Assembly: GCF_013337765.1 (NCBI RefSeq)
Contig: NZ_VBSB01000008.1
Location: 124,001 to 188,000, forward strand
DNA length: 64,000 nucleotides
Direction: 5' to 3'
Source: Mycolicibacterium sphagni
Lineage (GTDB): Bacteria > Actinomycetota > Actinomycetes > Mycobacteriales > Mycobacteriaceae
The translations under genes were made by a program, and so were the position numbers. Each line of letters opens with the position of its first letter. Positions within the stretch are counted from its first letter, which is position 1. The notes beneath the pieces were generated by a model. The model was not told where the DNA came from and did no database searches. It saw only the letters and a list, made by a program, of their open reading frames with translations. Shown here one piece after another: positions 32,456 to 41,437 of the stretch.

Positions 32456-34648
32456 GTGCCTGAGGAAACCAGCCCCCCAATCGGAGCGGCTCAGACCGAG
32501 CCCGCCGAAAGCGGCTGCCCGATGCGCATCAAGCCGCCCGTCGAGGGTGGCAGCAACCGCGACTGGTGGCCCAATGCGGTGAATCTCAAGATCCTGCAGA
32601 AGAATCCGCCGGCCATTGACCCGACCGACGAAGGCTACGACTACCGCGAGGCCGTCAAGACCCTCGACTTCGAGGCCTTCGAGCGTGATTTCGATGCCCT
32701 GCTGACCGATTCGCAGGCCTGGTGGCCCGCCGACTTCGGCCACTACGGTCCGCTGTTCGTCCGGATGTCGTGGCACGCCGCGGGTACCTACCGGGTCGAG
32801 GACGGCCGCGGTGGCGGCGGACGCGGGATGCAGCGCTTCGCACCGCTGAACAGCTGGCCCGACAACGTCAGCCTGGACAAGGCCCGCCGCCTGCTGTGGC
32901 CGCTCAAGAAGAAGTACGGCAACAAGATCTCCTGGTCCGACCTCATCGTCTACGCAGGCAACCGGGCCCAGGAGCACATGGGCTTCAAGACTGCCGGATT
33001 CGCCTTCGGCCGCCCCGACTTCTGGGAGCCCGAAGAGGACATCTACTGGGGCGCCGAGGCCGAATGGCTGGGTTCGCAGGACCGCTACTCCGGCAGCGAC
33101 CGGACCAAGCTGGAGAACCCGTTGGCCGCCAGCCACATGGGTCTGATCTACGTCAATCCCGAAGGTCCCGAGGGTAATCCGGATCCGATCGCGGCGGCCA
33201 TCGACATCCGCGAGACGTTCGGCCGGATGGCGATGAGCGATATCGAGACCGCGGCCCTGATCGTCGGTGGTCACACCTTCGGCAAGGCCCACGGCGCCAC
33301 TCCTATCGAGAACGGGGTGGAGCCCGAAGCCGCTCCGCTTGAGGAGATGGGTCTGGGCTGGAGCAATCCCGGCGTCGGCAACGAAGCCGTCAGTAGCGGT
33401 CTCGAGGTGACCTGGACCCATACGCCGACCAAGTGGGACAACTCGTTCCTGGAGATCCTCTACGGCAATGAGTGGGAGCTCACCAAGAGCCCCCAGGGTG
33501 CCAACCAGTGGAAGCCCAAGGATGACGGCTGGGCCAACTCGGTGCCGATGGCTCAGGGCAGCGGCAAGACCCACCCGTCGATGCTGACCACCGATCTGTC
33601 GATGCGGATGGACCCGATCTACGGCGAGATCACCCGCCGGTGGCTGGATCATCCCGAGGAGCTCGCCGACGAGTACGCCAAGGCGTGGTTCAAGCTGCTG
33701 CATCGCGATCTGGGTCCGGTGGTTCGTTACCTCGGACCGCTGGTGCCCAAGCAGACCTGGCTGTGGCAGGACATCATTCCCGCGGGCAAGAGCCTGTCGG
33801 CCGATCAGGTCGCCACACTCAAGGCAGCGATCGCCGACTCGGGTCTGACTGTGCCGCAGCTGGTTTCGACGGCATGGAAAGCTGCCTCGTCCTACCGCAG
33901 CAGCGACATGCGAGGCGGCGCCAACGGCGGCCGCATCCGGCTGCAGCCGCAGCTGGGCTGGGAGGTCAACGAGCCCGACGAGTTGGCCCAGGTGATCGGC
34001 AAGCTGGAGCAGATCCGGGCCTCGGCAGGCGTCGACGTGTCGTTCGCCGACCTGGTGGTGCTCGCGGGCAATGTCGGTGTCGAAAAGGCAGCCAAGGCAG
34101 CCGGTTTCGACATCGAGGTGCCGTTCACCCCAGGTCGTGGCGACGCCACCCAGGAGCAGACCGACGTCGAGTCGTTCGCATACCTGGAGCCGAAGGCCGA
34201 TGGGTTCCGTAACTTCGCGGGCAAGGGACTGTCCCTGCCGGCTGAGTACCACCTCATCGACAAGGCCAACCTGTTGGGCGTCTCGGCGCCGGAGATGACC
34301 GTGCTCGTCGGTGGCCTGCGGGTGCTGGGTGCCAACTTCGGTGGCACCAAGCTGGGTGAGCTGACCGACAAGCCGGGCACGCTGACGACCGACTTCTTCG
34401 TCAACCTGCTCGACATGGACACCAAGTGGGCGCCGTCGTCGGCCGACGACGGCACCTACACCGGCACGGACCGCACCAGCGGTGCCGCCAAGTACACCGC
34501 CAGCCGCGTCGACCTGCTCTTCGGGTCGAACTCGCAGCTGCGGGCACTGGCCGAGGTGTACGCCGAGGACGACGCCAAGGAGAAGTTCGTGAAGGACTTC
34601 GTCGCGGCCTGGACCAAGGTGATGGACGCCGACCGGTTCGACGTCTGA
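32456..34648 (+). CDS. katG: Catalase-peroxidase KatG
   Basis: A 730-residue class I haem peroxidase that removes hydrogen peroxide and peroxides and, in mycobacteria, activates isoniazid. The distal Arg-Trp-His set is in [13 protein letters not shown] (about 99-111), the proximal His in [11 protein letters not shown] (about 266-276) and the Met-Tyr-Trp adduct partners in [17 protein letters not shown] and FGRMAMSD. The second, non-haem, half carries [17 protein letters not shown] and [12 protein letters not shown] segments. The start is a GTG at 32456 with GAAAGGA upstream. Length is normal (about 730-740). It is coregulated with furA and followed by an intrinsic terminator. Confidence 0.97.
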   Translation: MPEETSPPIGAAQTEPAESGCPMRIKPPVEGGSNRDWWPNAVNLKILQKNPPAIDPTDEGYDYREAVKTLDFEAFERDFDALLTDSQAWWPADFGHYGPLFVRMSWHAAGTYRVEDGRGGGGRGMQRFAPLNSWPDNVSLDKARRLLWPLKKKYGNKISWSDLIVYAGNRAQEHMGFKTAGFAFGRPDFWEPEEDIYWGAEAEWLGSQDRYSGSDRTKLENPLAASHMGLIYVNPEGPEGNPDPIAAAIDIRETFGRMAMSDIETAALIVGGHTFGKAHGATPIENGVEPEAAPLEEMGLGWSNPGVGNEAVSSGLEVTWTHTPTKWDNSFLEILYGNEWELTKSPQGANQWKPKDDGWANSVPMAQGSGKTHPSMLTTDLSMRMDPIYGEITRRWLDHPEELADEYAKAWFKLLHRDLGPVVRYLGPLVPKQTWLWQDIIPAGKSLSADQVATLKAAIADSGLTVPQLVSTAWKAASSYRSSDMRGGANGGRIRLQPQLGWEVNEPDELAQVIGKLEQIRASAGVDVSFADLVVLAGNVGVEKAAKAAGFDIEVPFTPGRGDATQEQTDVESFAYLEPKADGFRNFAGKGLSLPAEYHLIDKANLLGVSAPEMTVLVGGLRVLGANFGGTKLGELTDKPGTLTTDFFVNLLDMDTKWAPSSADDGTYTGTDRTSGAAKYTASRVDLLFGSNSQLRALAEVYAEDDAKEKFVKDFVAAWTKVMDADRFDV

Positions 34649-34661
34649 TCTGAGTAGTCAG

Positions 34662-34701
34662 CGAAACCCCGCGGGCGCGGCCCGCGGGGTTTCGTCTTTC
34701 T
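34662..34701 (+). terminator. Intrinsic terminator of furA-katG
   Basis: A 15-bp perfect GC-rich stem (34662-34676 with 34680-34694) with a 3-nt loop is followed by TCTTTCT. It lies 14 nt after the katG stop and ends at the 3' end of the convergent secreted-protein gene. Confidence 0.92.
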
Positions 34702-35014
34702 AGCGACAGCCGCCGGCGCTGACCCAGCGGCCGTTGTATCCCACGCAGCCGGTGACCGGCGGCGGGGGTGGCGGGGGCGGCGGCGGATAGTCCTCGGGCA
34801 GCGGCGCGTAGTAGGACGGCGGCGGCACATAGGGCGCCATCACGTCGGACAGATTGGCACAGCCACTGACTGAGATCCGGCGGCCGGCGGATGCGCACAC
34901 ATCGGCCTGCGCTTCACCGCTCGGCGCAATGGTCACGATCGCGGCGGGAACGCCGGTCAGCGCTAGCACTGTCGCGCCGGCAACACCCCAGGTTCGTATC
35001 GAATGTCGTTTCAT
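34700..35014 (-). CDS. Secreted Pro-rich protein
   Basis: A 104-residue exported protein. A signal peptide (RTWGVAGATVLALTGVPAAI, cleavage near EAQAD) is followed by a disulfide-candidate region VCASAGRRISVSGCANLSDV, then a Tyr/Pro stretch with about ten consecutive prolines, and ends CVGYNGRWVSAGGCR. Four cysteines in two pairs suggest disulfides outside the cell. I do not recognise the family. The gene is convergent with katG and its stop lies in the katG terminator tail. Confidence 0.65.
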   Translation of the reverse strand: MKRHSIRTWGVAGATVLALTGVPAAIVTIAPSGEAQADVCASAGRRISVSGCANLSDVMAPYVPPPSYYAPLPEDYPPPPPPPPPPVTGCVGYNGRWVSAGGCR

Positions 35015-35092
35015 TGCGTCACTCCCCTGTTTCGGACGCCGCCTCGGACGTGCAGCGGACTATACCGACGCCCGCTGTGCGGCAACCGCGGT

Positions 35093-35950
35093 TCAGCTCC
35101 GTCGCCGTCGAGCGCGTCGCAACCTGAGCACCGCCGCCGCCGCGACCAGCACCACGAGCGCGACGATCCACGGCCAGGCGCTGGTGCGATACACCCAGCC
35201 GGCCAGTGTGCCCTGCAGCAGGCCGGCGGCGGCGATGATCGGGTCGGCGGGATTGCCATCCGCGCTGAACAAGCGGATCTCGTAGAGGCCGTAGTAGCCG
35301 ACGTAGAGACCGACGGCGATCAGCACGACACCGCTGATCCGGCTCACATAGGGCAGCAGCTGGCGGATTCGGTCGATCAGTGCGGTGCTCGTCAGGGCTA
35401 TTGCGACCGCGAGCACGCCGACCACCAACGCCAGTCCGGCGGCGTAGGCCGCGTAGACGAGCACGCCGCCGGCCACCGAACCGCTGCGCACGGTGCTGCC
35501 GGTGACGGCGAGAAACGGTCCGATCGTGCAGGACAGGGACGCGATGGCGTAACCCACCCCGTAGCCGAACATCGACCCCAGCCGCGCCGTCGGAGCCCAC
35601 CGCCAGTTGGATCCGACCGGATTCCAGGTCAGTTCGCGGCCGGCCAGCAACCAAATACCAAGGGCGACAAGGCTGATACCGATGACGATGGTCGCGTACG
35701 GAAGGTAGCGCTGCACGGCGGTGGCGACCGGGACCGTCAACAGGCCGAATAGCCCGAACACCGCGAGGAATCCCAGTGCCATCGCAGCGGTGGCCGCCAG
35801 CGCGCGACCCACCGCCGCGGTGCGGCTCGCGTCCGCGCCCTCACCGCGAACGACGAGCGTCAGATAGGCAGGCAGCATGGCGAATCCGCACGGGTTCAGC
35901 GCGGCGACCATCCCCGCGGCCAGTGCCAGCCCGGTCAAGTTTGCATCCAC
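35093..35950 (-). CDS. CcdA/DipZ-like membrane thiol-disulfide transporter
   Basis: A 285-residue membrane protein with about seven TM helices and the two family cysteines, in ALNPCGFAMLPAYL (about 16-29) and ASLSCTIGPFLAV (about 132-144), which pass reducing equivalents across the membrane. It corresponds to the M. tuberculosis Rv2877c type of CcdA homologue, from memory. It starts at a GTG at 35950, 8 nt after the stop of the Mpt53-like gene, so the thiol transporter and its exported thioredoxin-like partner are one operon. Confidence 0.88.
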   Translation of the reverse strand: MDANLTGLALAAGMVAALNPCGFAMLPAYLTLVVRGEGADASRTAAVGRALAATAAMALGFLAVFGLFGLLTVPVATAVQRYLPYATIVIGISLVALGIWLLAGRELTWNPVGSNWRWAPTARLGSMFGYGVGYAIASLSCTIGPFLAVTGSTVRSGSVAGGVLVYAAYAAGLALVVGVLAVAIALTSTALIDRIRQLLPYVSRISGVVLIAVGLYVGYYGLYEIRLFSADGNPADPIIAAAGLLQGTLAGWVYRTSAWPWIVALVVLVAAAAVLRLRRARRRRS

Positions 35951-35958
35951 GGGGAACC

Positions 35959-36486
35959 TCAGGGCACCAGCGCGTGCACCCGGTCGCTGAGCTCCTGTTC
36001 TGACATCGCCGAGGTCGGGTTGTTGACGAACGTCGACGTCCCGTCGGGACGGAGGAACACATATGCGGGTTGCCACGGCACGTTGAACCGCGCCCAGATC
36101 GACCCGTCCGCATCGTTGAGGTTGGTGAAGTTCAGGTTGTACTTCGACACGAAGCCCTCCATCTGACCGACGTCGGAGCGTGCCGCGACCCCGACGAACG
36201 TGACCTTCGGATTCGCCGCCGCCACCTGGCTGACGTTCGGGGCTTCCTGATTGCAGAACGGGCACCACGGGGTCCAGAACCACAGCACCGCCGGCTTGCC
36301 CTGCAAGCTGGTGCCGTTGAACGGTGCTCCGCTCAGGGTTGTGCCGGTGAACGACAACTGGTCCTCGGCCATGGCCGTCGGTGACGTGGTGACTCCGAAC
36401 GTGAGCACGGCCATCAGCACGGCCAGTGCTCCGAACGTGCGGTGCAACCAGTTTTGCGCCCAGCGGGCGCCGCAGGACGGGGTCAT
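35959..36486 (-). CDS. mpt53: Exported thioredoxin-like protein Mpt53 (DsbE family)
   Basis: A 175-residue exported thioredoxin-fold protein. A signal segment (TFGALAVLMAVLTFGVTTSP, cleavage near AMAED) precedes LQGKPAVLWFWTPWCPFCNQ, with the CxxC active site WCPFC at about residues 82-86, and the cis-Pro region RFNVPWQPAYVFLRPDG. It is nearly identical in pattern to M. tuberculosis Mpt53 (Rv2878c), a DsbE-like protein that acts as an oxidant outside the cell. The ATG at 36486 has AGGAGG 7 nt upstream. The downstream CcdA-like gene forms its redox circuit. It is divergent from a TetR gene. Confidence 0.9.
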   Translation of the reverse strand: MTPSCGARWAQNWLHRTFGALAVLMAVLTFGVTTSPTAMAEDQLSFTGTTLSGAPFNGTSLQGKPAVLWFWTPWCPFCNQEAPNVSQVAAANPKVTFVGVAARSDVGQMEGFVSKYNLNFTNLNDADGSIWARFNVPWQPAYVFLRPDGTSTFVNNPTSAMSEQELSDRVHALVP

Positions 36487-36561
36487 GGCATGGCCTCCTG
36501 GCCGTCGGGGTGGACTGCTCTTCTTGTCACGTTTACCCGTGGCCGCCGGTTCAATCGCGCA

Positions 36562-36597
36562 TTGACAGTTTACGTGACGTAACGGAACATAATTGGC
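36562..36597 (+). promoter_or_regulatory. Promoter and palindromic operator of the TetR-DUF1214-sulfotransferase operon
   Basis: TTGACA (36562-36567) is a perfect -35. A 13-bp palindrome TTACGTGACGTAA (36570-36582) lies between it and a CATAAT -10-like box (36588-36593). The TetR gene's GTG follows 4 nt after, so the message is probably leaderless. The palindrome position fits autorepression by the TetR protein; spacing to the -10 is 20 nt, longer than ideal, so the -10 may be shifted. Confidence 0.7.
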
Positions 36598-37224
36598 GTG
36601 ACAGCCCCCGATCGTGGTCTGCAGCCGGTAATCCCGGAACCGGTACGCGGTCGTCCCCGCGACCCCCGCACCGACGAAGCGATCATGACGGCCACCCGGC
36701 GGCTGCTCACTGATGTCGGCTACGACCAGGTATCCATGGACTCGATCGCCCGCGCGGCCGGGGTGAGCCGCCCGACCATCTACCGCCGTTGGCCGTCCAA
36801 GGCGCATGTGGTCTTCGAGGCCGCATTCGGTACCGACAGCGGCGGCGCCGCATTGCCGCGCTCGGGCGACTTCGAGACCGGCCTGCGTGAGTTCGTCCGC
36901 GGTGCGGTGGCCTTCTGGCGCGAGCCGGTGGTCGAAGCCGCGACCATGGGCATCCTCGCCGAACGCCGCCGCGACTCCGAATTGCACATCCGCACACAGC
37001 AATTGCTCGACGACAGGATCCGGGGCGAGCTGGCCGATCTGGTCCGTGCCGGCGCCGAACAAGGAGTGGTGCGCGCCGATATCGACACCGACACGCTGTT
37101 CAACGTGCTGGTCGGAACCACCTTCTATGGCGCCCTCGTCGACGGGCGCGATGACACCGACCACCTGGTCGACAAACTCTGCTCCCTGGTCATGCAGGGC
37201 GCGCAGGCACGAGAGAAGGAATGA
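36598..37224 (+). CDS. TetR family transcriptional regulator
   Basis: A 208-residue TetR repressor. The N-terminal HTH reads VGYDQVSMDSIARAAGVSRP with TIYRRWPSKAHVV (about 39-72); the C-terminal ligand domain includes ATMGILAERRRDSEL and FNVLVGTTFYGALVDGR. It probably represses its own operon, since a 13-bp palindrome sits in its promoter. It uses a GTG start. Its stop overlaps the start of the DUF1214 gene (ATGA). Ligand unknown. Confidence 0.9.
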   Translation: MTAPDRGLQPVIPEPVRGRPRDPRTDEAIMTATRRLLTDVGYDQVSMDSIARAAGVSRPTIYRRWPSKAHVVFEAAFGTDSGGAALPRSGDFETGLREFVRGAVAFWREPVVEAATMGILAERRRDSELHIRTQQLLDDRIRGELADLVRAGAEQGVVRADIDTDTLFNVLVGTTFYGALVDGRDDTDHLVDKLCSLVMQGAQAREKE

Positions 37225-38297
37225 CTATGGCAGGCGACGAGCTATCTCATGCCTTTCATGAACTGCTCGACGAGCTCGGCTCGTTCGAGCGTAAGTTCCT
37301 GGCCGCCGATCCCCCGCTCGAGGAAGCCGACATCCTCGACGGTTATCGGCTCACGTTTACCTTGCTGCGGGTGGCCGTCGACGCTTATGTGTGGGGTGAC
37401 AAGGCGAATCCCCGGTTCGTCGACGTCATCGGGCCCTACCAGCGATGGGGCGGGGACAACACCGACGCCTTCTATCAACTCGCGCCGATCGACCCCAATC
37501 GCACGTATCGGGTCACCGGGAACCGGGGTGACTCCGTCTACCTATCGATCACCGTGTACGGCGGTCCGGACGACGGTCACTACAGCAATCGCATCGTCGG
37601 GACGATGAACGACCGCTCCCTGCAGTTCGACGACGACGGCAACTTCGAATTCACCATCAGCCCGGACCCGCAGCCGGGCGCCTGGCTGAAGCTCGAGTCG
37701 GATGCCGTTGTCGCGCTGACCCGCGACTACCTGGAGAATCCCGACACCGACCGGCGCGTGCAGTGGAAGATCGAGGCCGTCGACCCACCGGCCCGCAATC
37801 TTGAGAACCGGGCCGACCTCATCCGCCGGTTGCGTTCGGCCCGAACGTGGCTCGCCGACCAGTACTCCTTTATCCCCACCCGGGTCGAGCCGCCCAACGA
37901 AATCGCCGAACCGTATCCGGTACCCCAGCAGACCTTCGGCTGGGCGGCGGGCGACGCCGCCTACGCGATGGGTGCTTACGAACTGGAGCCCGGTCAGGCG
38001 CTGATCATCGACGGCGCCTCACCGGAGTGCGTGTTCTGGAACCTGTGCCTGTGGAACCCGTTCCTGCACACCTACGACTACACCTACGAACGGGTGACCA
38101 TCAACGGCGCCCACGTCACCTACGAGCCCGACGGCTCATGGCGAATCGTGGTGAGCGACACCGATCCCGGCCACCCCAACTGGGTGTCGACGGCGGGTCG
38201 CACCAAGGGCCTGATCTGGCTGCGCTGGTTCTTGCCCGAGGAGACCCCGAAACGACCGATCTGCCGCGTGGTCGACATCGCCGAGGTGTCCGCATGA
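37221..38297 (+). CDS. DUF1214 domain protein
   Basis: A 358-residue protein with a C-terminal DUF1214-type domain (IDGASPECVFWNLCLWNPFL about 267-286; GSWRIVVSDTDPGHPNW about 306-322). An N-terminal part holds TYRVTGNRGDSVYLSITVYG. The family is widespread in mycobacteria near sulfotransferases and TetR regulators; no reaction is established that I know. No signal peptide is seen. Its ATG overlaps the TetR stop and its stop overlaps the sulfotransferase start (ATGA both times), so the three proteins are translationally coupled. Confidence 0.8.
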   Translation: MTMAGDELSHAFHELLDELGSFERKFLAADPPLEEADILDGYRLTFTLLRVAVDAYVWGDKANPRFVDVIGPYQRWGGDNTDAFYQLAPIDPNRTYRVTGNRGDSVYLSITVYGGPDDGHYSNRIVGTMNDRSLQFDDDGNFEFTISPDPQPGAWLKLESDAVVALTRDYLENPDTDRRVQWKIEAVDPPARNLENRADLIRRLRSARTWLADQYSFIPTRVEPPNEIAEPYPVPQQTFGWAAGDAAYAMGAYELEPGQALIIDGASPECVFWNLCLWNPFLHTYDYTYERVTINGAHVTYEPDGSWRIVVSDTDPGHPNWVSTAGRTKGLIWLRWFLPEETPKRPICRVVDIAEVSA

Positions 38298-39538
38298 CCG
38301 CCGGCCTGGAGCGACCCAAGCCCATCAGGTTCACCGACCTGGCCAACCCGGTGTTCCCCGAGGCGGCACAGCCGATTCGCGAGGCACTGGCAGGCTATGG
38401 GTCGATCCTGGAACTGACCTCAGAAGCGTTGCTGGCCACGGCAAGTGAGCGCACCGGGCTCGACGGCTGGGGCGACGATAGTTTCCGCGAACGCCTCGAC
38501 GTGCTGACCGGGTCGCTGCGCGAGGAGACCGGGCTGTCCGACGTCGGCGTCGCCGTGGTCTTCGAACAACTCGTCGGCAATCTGGTCAACCGGCTCCGCT
38601 TCGAGGCGCTGATCGCCGAGCATCCCGAGATCGAGGACGTCGAAATCAAGCGGCCGATCATCATCTGCGGTCTGCCGCGTACCGGGACGACCCACCTGCA
38701 CAACCTGATCGCCGCCGACCCGAACCTGCGTTATCTGCCGTACTGGGAAAGTCTGGAGCCGTTCCCCGCTCCCGGCGACGACGACACGTCGCGCCGGGAG
38801 CGATGTTCGACCGGACTGGATCTGGTCAACACGTCGATGCCTGATTTCAAGCGGATGCACGACATGACCGTCGACCATGCACACGAGGAAATTCAGCTGC
38901 TGGCCAACGACATCTCCGGCATGCTCTTCGAAACCACCTATCACATACCGACATTCGCCGCGCACTACAAATCTCACGACCAGGGACCGTCGTACGCCTA
39001 TCTCAAGCGGCAGCTGCAGGCCATGCAGTGGCTGCGGGGCGGAACGCGCTGGGTGCTGAAATCCCCGCAGCATCTCGAACAGTTCCCCACCCTCTACGCC
39101 ACCTTCCCGGATGCGACATTCATTGTGACGCATCGTGATCCGGTCGAGGTGACGCGCTCGATGCTCACCATGATCGTCTACGCGTCCCGAATGGCGTGCG
39201 CGCAGCCCGATCCGGTCAAGATCGCGCGTTCCTGGTTCGACCGGGCCGACGACCTGTTCAGTGGCTGTCTGCACGACCGCGACGTGCTTCCGGCCGACCA
39301 GTCGATCGACGTGCGATTCACCGACTTCATGGCCGACGAGCAGGCCACGCTGTCGTCGATCTACGAACTGGCCGACCAGCCTTACGGCGACGACGTGCGT
39401 GCCGCGATGGCCGACTTCATCGCGGCGCACCCGCGTGGACGCTACGGCGAGGTGATCTACGACCTCGCCGACGTGGGGCTCGACCCTGCGGAGGTGTCGG
39501 AGCGGCTGGGCGCCTACCGGGACCGGTTCATCGGCTGA
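38294..39538 (+). CDS. Sulfotransferase family protein
   Basis: A 414-residue cytosolic sulfotransferase-fold protein. The 5'-phosphosulfate-binding loop is IICGLPRTGTTHLHNLIAAD (about 119-138) and the 3'-phosphate region is FIVTHRDPVEVTRSMLTMIV (about 275-294). Mycobacterial relatives (Stf family) transfer sulfate from PAPS to lipids, sugars or phenols. A His general base cannot be assigned with certainty. It is the last gene of the TetR operon, coupled to DUF1214, which suggests that both act on the same compound. Confidence 0.85.
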   Translation: MTAGLERPKPIRFTDLANPVFPEAAQPIREALAGYGSILELTSEALLATASERTGLDGWGDDSFRERLDVLTGSLREETGLSDVGVAVVFEQLVGNLVNRLRFEALIAEHPEIEDVEIKRPIIICGLPRTGTTHLHNLIAADPNLRYLPYWESLEPFPAPGDDDTSRRERCSTGLDLVNTSMPDFKRMHDMTVDHAHEEIQLLANDISGMLFETTYHIPTFAAHYKSHDQGPSYAYLKRQLQAMQWLRGGTRWVLKSPQHLEQFPTLYATFPDATFIVTHRDPVEVTRSMLTMIVYASRMACAQPDPVKIARSWFDRADDLFSGCLHDRDVLPADQSIDVRFTDFMADEQATLSSIYELADQPYGDDVRAAMADFIAAHPRGRYGEVIYDLADVGLDPAEVSERLGAYRDRFIG

Positions 39539-39588
39539 AGGGAATCGGTAGCGGCCGACTTCTGACCGTCGGTTGTCGGTGTGCGCGA

Positions 39589-40107
39589 CTAGCGTCGCGC
39601 GCGTGGCAGATATTCGTGCAATTCGGCGTATGCCCCGACCAGTGCTTCGGTGGTGAACCGCCGGTTCCGGCCGCTCGGGTTGGGCAGTACCCATGCCGCG
39701 GCGCCGGCAACGCTGACGGGCTGCAGCCCCCAGTTCACCACGCCTGTGCCGAGTACGACGGAGATCGCCGGCTTGCCGAGGAACGCCAGCACGCGTGGGG
39801 ACACCGCACGAATCTTGGTCTCGAAGGACGGCAACGCTTGGCGCATCTCGAGAGCCGACACCTCACGTGCTTGCGAAGTCGGCCTCGTCACGACGGCGGT
39901 GATGCCACAACCGTATTGCAGCAGCCGGCGCTCCTCGGCGGGCGCGAGCTGCCGGTCGGTGAAGCCGGCGAGGTGGATCACCGGCCAGAACCGGTTGGTC
40001 GGGCTGGAGAAGTTGTATCCGTCGGCGGCGGCCGTCAGTGCCGGGTTGATGCCACAGAAGACGACGTCCAGACCGCTGGCCAGGATGTCCGGCTGGTAAG
40101 TCCGCAT
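39589..40107 (-). CDS. mug: Mismatch-specific uracil/thymine DNA glycosylase (Mug family)
   Basis: A 172-residue uracil-DNA glycosylase superfamily protein of the Mug/TDG type. The active-site loop is VFCGINPALTAAADGYNFSS (about 16-35; the Asn in GINP is the catalytic position) and the second motif VLPNPSGRNRRFT (about 138-150) intercalates the DNA. It removes uracil or thymine mispaired with guanine. It starts at an ATG, 17 nt from the divergent alkB-type start, so the two repair genes may share a regulatory region. Confidence 0.9.
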   Translation of the reverse strand: MRTYQPDILASGLDVVFCGINPALTAAADGYNFSSPTNRFWPVIHLAGFTDRQLAPAEERRLLQYGCGITAVVTRPTSQAREVSALEMRQALPSFETKIRAVSPRVLAFLGKPAISVVLGTGVVNWGLQPVSVAGAAAWVLPNPSGRNRRFTTEALVGAYAELHEYLPRARR

Positions 40108-40124
40108 CAGGAAGAAAGTGAACC

Positions 40125-40748
40125 ATGAGTCATCCGCTCGTTCTCTTCGATGAGCTCCCCGACCTGGGACCGCCGGCGATCAACACGGCCGCTTTCGACG
40201 CCGCCACAATCCACGAGCTGGACGCCGAATCGTCGATCGTTCACGTGCACGGCCTGATCACCGGCCACGACGAATTGTTGCGGCAGCTGAGCACACTGGC
40301 CGTCTGGGAACAGCGGCGCAGGTGGATGTACAACCGTGAGGTCGAGGAGCCGCGACTGACGCACGAATATCGCGACCTGTCGACCGCGCCGGCGTTCCTG
40401 GTCGAGGTGGGTACTGCGCTGAGCGCCTACTGCGGCGTCCGTTACGACCGGCTTTGGATGAACTGGTACCGCGATCACCGCGACAGCACGAGCTGGCACG
40501 CGGACCGGCCGGCCAGTACGCCGCCGAGCGCCGTGGTCCCGGTCGTGAGCCTGGGCGCTGCCCGCCGGTTCCTCATCAGGCGGGGCGACGGCGGGCGCAG
40601 TACCAGCTTCGCTCCTGCCGGCGGTGACGTGCTGATCATGCGTGGGCGCTGTCAGCGCGACTGGCAGCACAGTGTTCCCAAACAGCAATCCCCCGCCGGC
40701 CCACGGATGAGCCTCAACTTCAGCAGCACCGCCCAAGTCGGTTCGTAG
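40125..40748 (+). CDS. alkB: AlkB family 2-oxoglutarate/Fe(II) DNA-alkylation repair dioxygenase
   Basis: A 207-residue 2OG-Fe(II) oxygenase. The iron ligands are HxD in SWHADRPASTP (about 125-135) and the distal His in RDWQHSVPK (about 182-190); the 2OG-binding Arg is in RMSLNFSST near the C-terminus. NWYRDHRDSTSWHAD matches the AlkB nucleotide-recognition region. Enzymes of this family remove alkyl groups from DNA or RNA bases by oxidation. It uses an ATG, with AGGAAGAAAG upstream. It pairs divergently with mug. Confidence 0.9.
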   Translation: MSHPLVLFDELPDLGPPAINTAAFDAATIHELDAESSIVHVHGLITGHDELLRQLSTLAVWEQRRRWMYNREVEEPRLTHEYRDLSTAPAFLVEVGTALSAYCGVRYDRLWMNWYRDHRDSTSWHADRPASTPPSAVVPVVSLGAARRFLIRRGDGGRSTSFAPAGGDVLIMRGRCQRDWQHSVPKQQSPAGPRMSLNFSSTAQVGS

Positions 40749-40752
40749 AGCG

Positions 40753-41325
40753 TCAGCGGGCGCGCGACAGCCGCGCCAGCCGGGTGCGATCGACCAGCAC
40801 GCAGCCGTGCACATCGGCCAGCTGCTCGGCAGCCCGCGTGTAGCGGTGGTTGGACACCACCATCGTCGCGCCGCAGTCGTGGACGGCTGCGCCGGCCACC
40901 ACCTGTTGGATGGCGGCGCCGTTGACCACGCGGCTTTGCCGCTTACACTGCACCGCGGTGCGGACACCTTCTCGGGTGGCGATCAGGTCGACGCCGAAAT
41001 CGCCAGTCGCCCTTGTCAGCTCAACGGTGTAGCCGACACCCCGCAGGACCGCAGCGACGTAGTGCTCGAATTCCACCCCGGTCATGGTGTCCACCGCGGC
41101 CTGTCCGGAGGCGCGGTAAAGTGCGTCGCGCCTGACTATTCGGCGATAGCCGAGCCAGGCCAGCAGTGCCCGCCATGCGCAGACCACCACCGCCAGCGCA
41201 CTGAAAGCGGCCAGCGCCCACACCGCCTTGTTGAGCTGACCGATGAACGCCAACAACGCTGTCGTGGCAACCCACAACCCCAGCCATTGCAGCGCCGTCC
41301 TGACCGCGGCCGCGTCCTCGCGCAC
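40753..41325 (-). CDS. Membrane-anchored Mrr-like restriction endonuclease-fold protein
   Basis: A 190-residue protein with two N-terminal TM segments (LGLWVATTALLAFIGQLNKA and VWALAAFSALAVVVCAWRAL) and a C-terminal PD-(D/E)xK nuclease domain of the Mrr type (GVEFEHYVAAVLRGVGYTVE, then the catalytic Asp in GDFGVDLIATREG and the Gln-x-Lys in AVQCKRQ). Mrr-like enzymes cleave modified DNA, but membrane-anchored forms are common in actinobacteria and their role is unknown. The GTG at 41325 is my choice; upstream TTG codons are possible. It is convergent with alkB, 4 nt apart. Confidence 0.78.
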   Translation of the reverse strand: MREDAAAVRTALQWLGLWVATTALLAFIGQLNKAVWALAAFSALAVVVCAWRALLAWLGYRRIVRRDALYRASGQAAVDTMTGVEFEHYVAAVLRGVGYTVELTRATGDFGVDLIATREGVRTAVQCKRQSRVVNGAAIQQVVAGAAVHDCGATMVVSNHRYTRAAEQLADVHGCVLVDRTRLARLSRAR

Positions 41326-41437
41326 GGCGCCACCGTAGCGGCGGGCGCTGACAGGCAATCCCGGCGACCAGGCACAGCGGCCAAATCGTGACCCGTTCGC
41401 ATCGAGTTTGGCGCAACGGCGGCAATACAGTGCTCAG

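Noticed and set aside
32432..34252. A 606-codon minus-strand frame across katG
   Set aside because: It is a shadow of katG with no recognisable domain; the plus-strand KatG is unambiguous.
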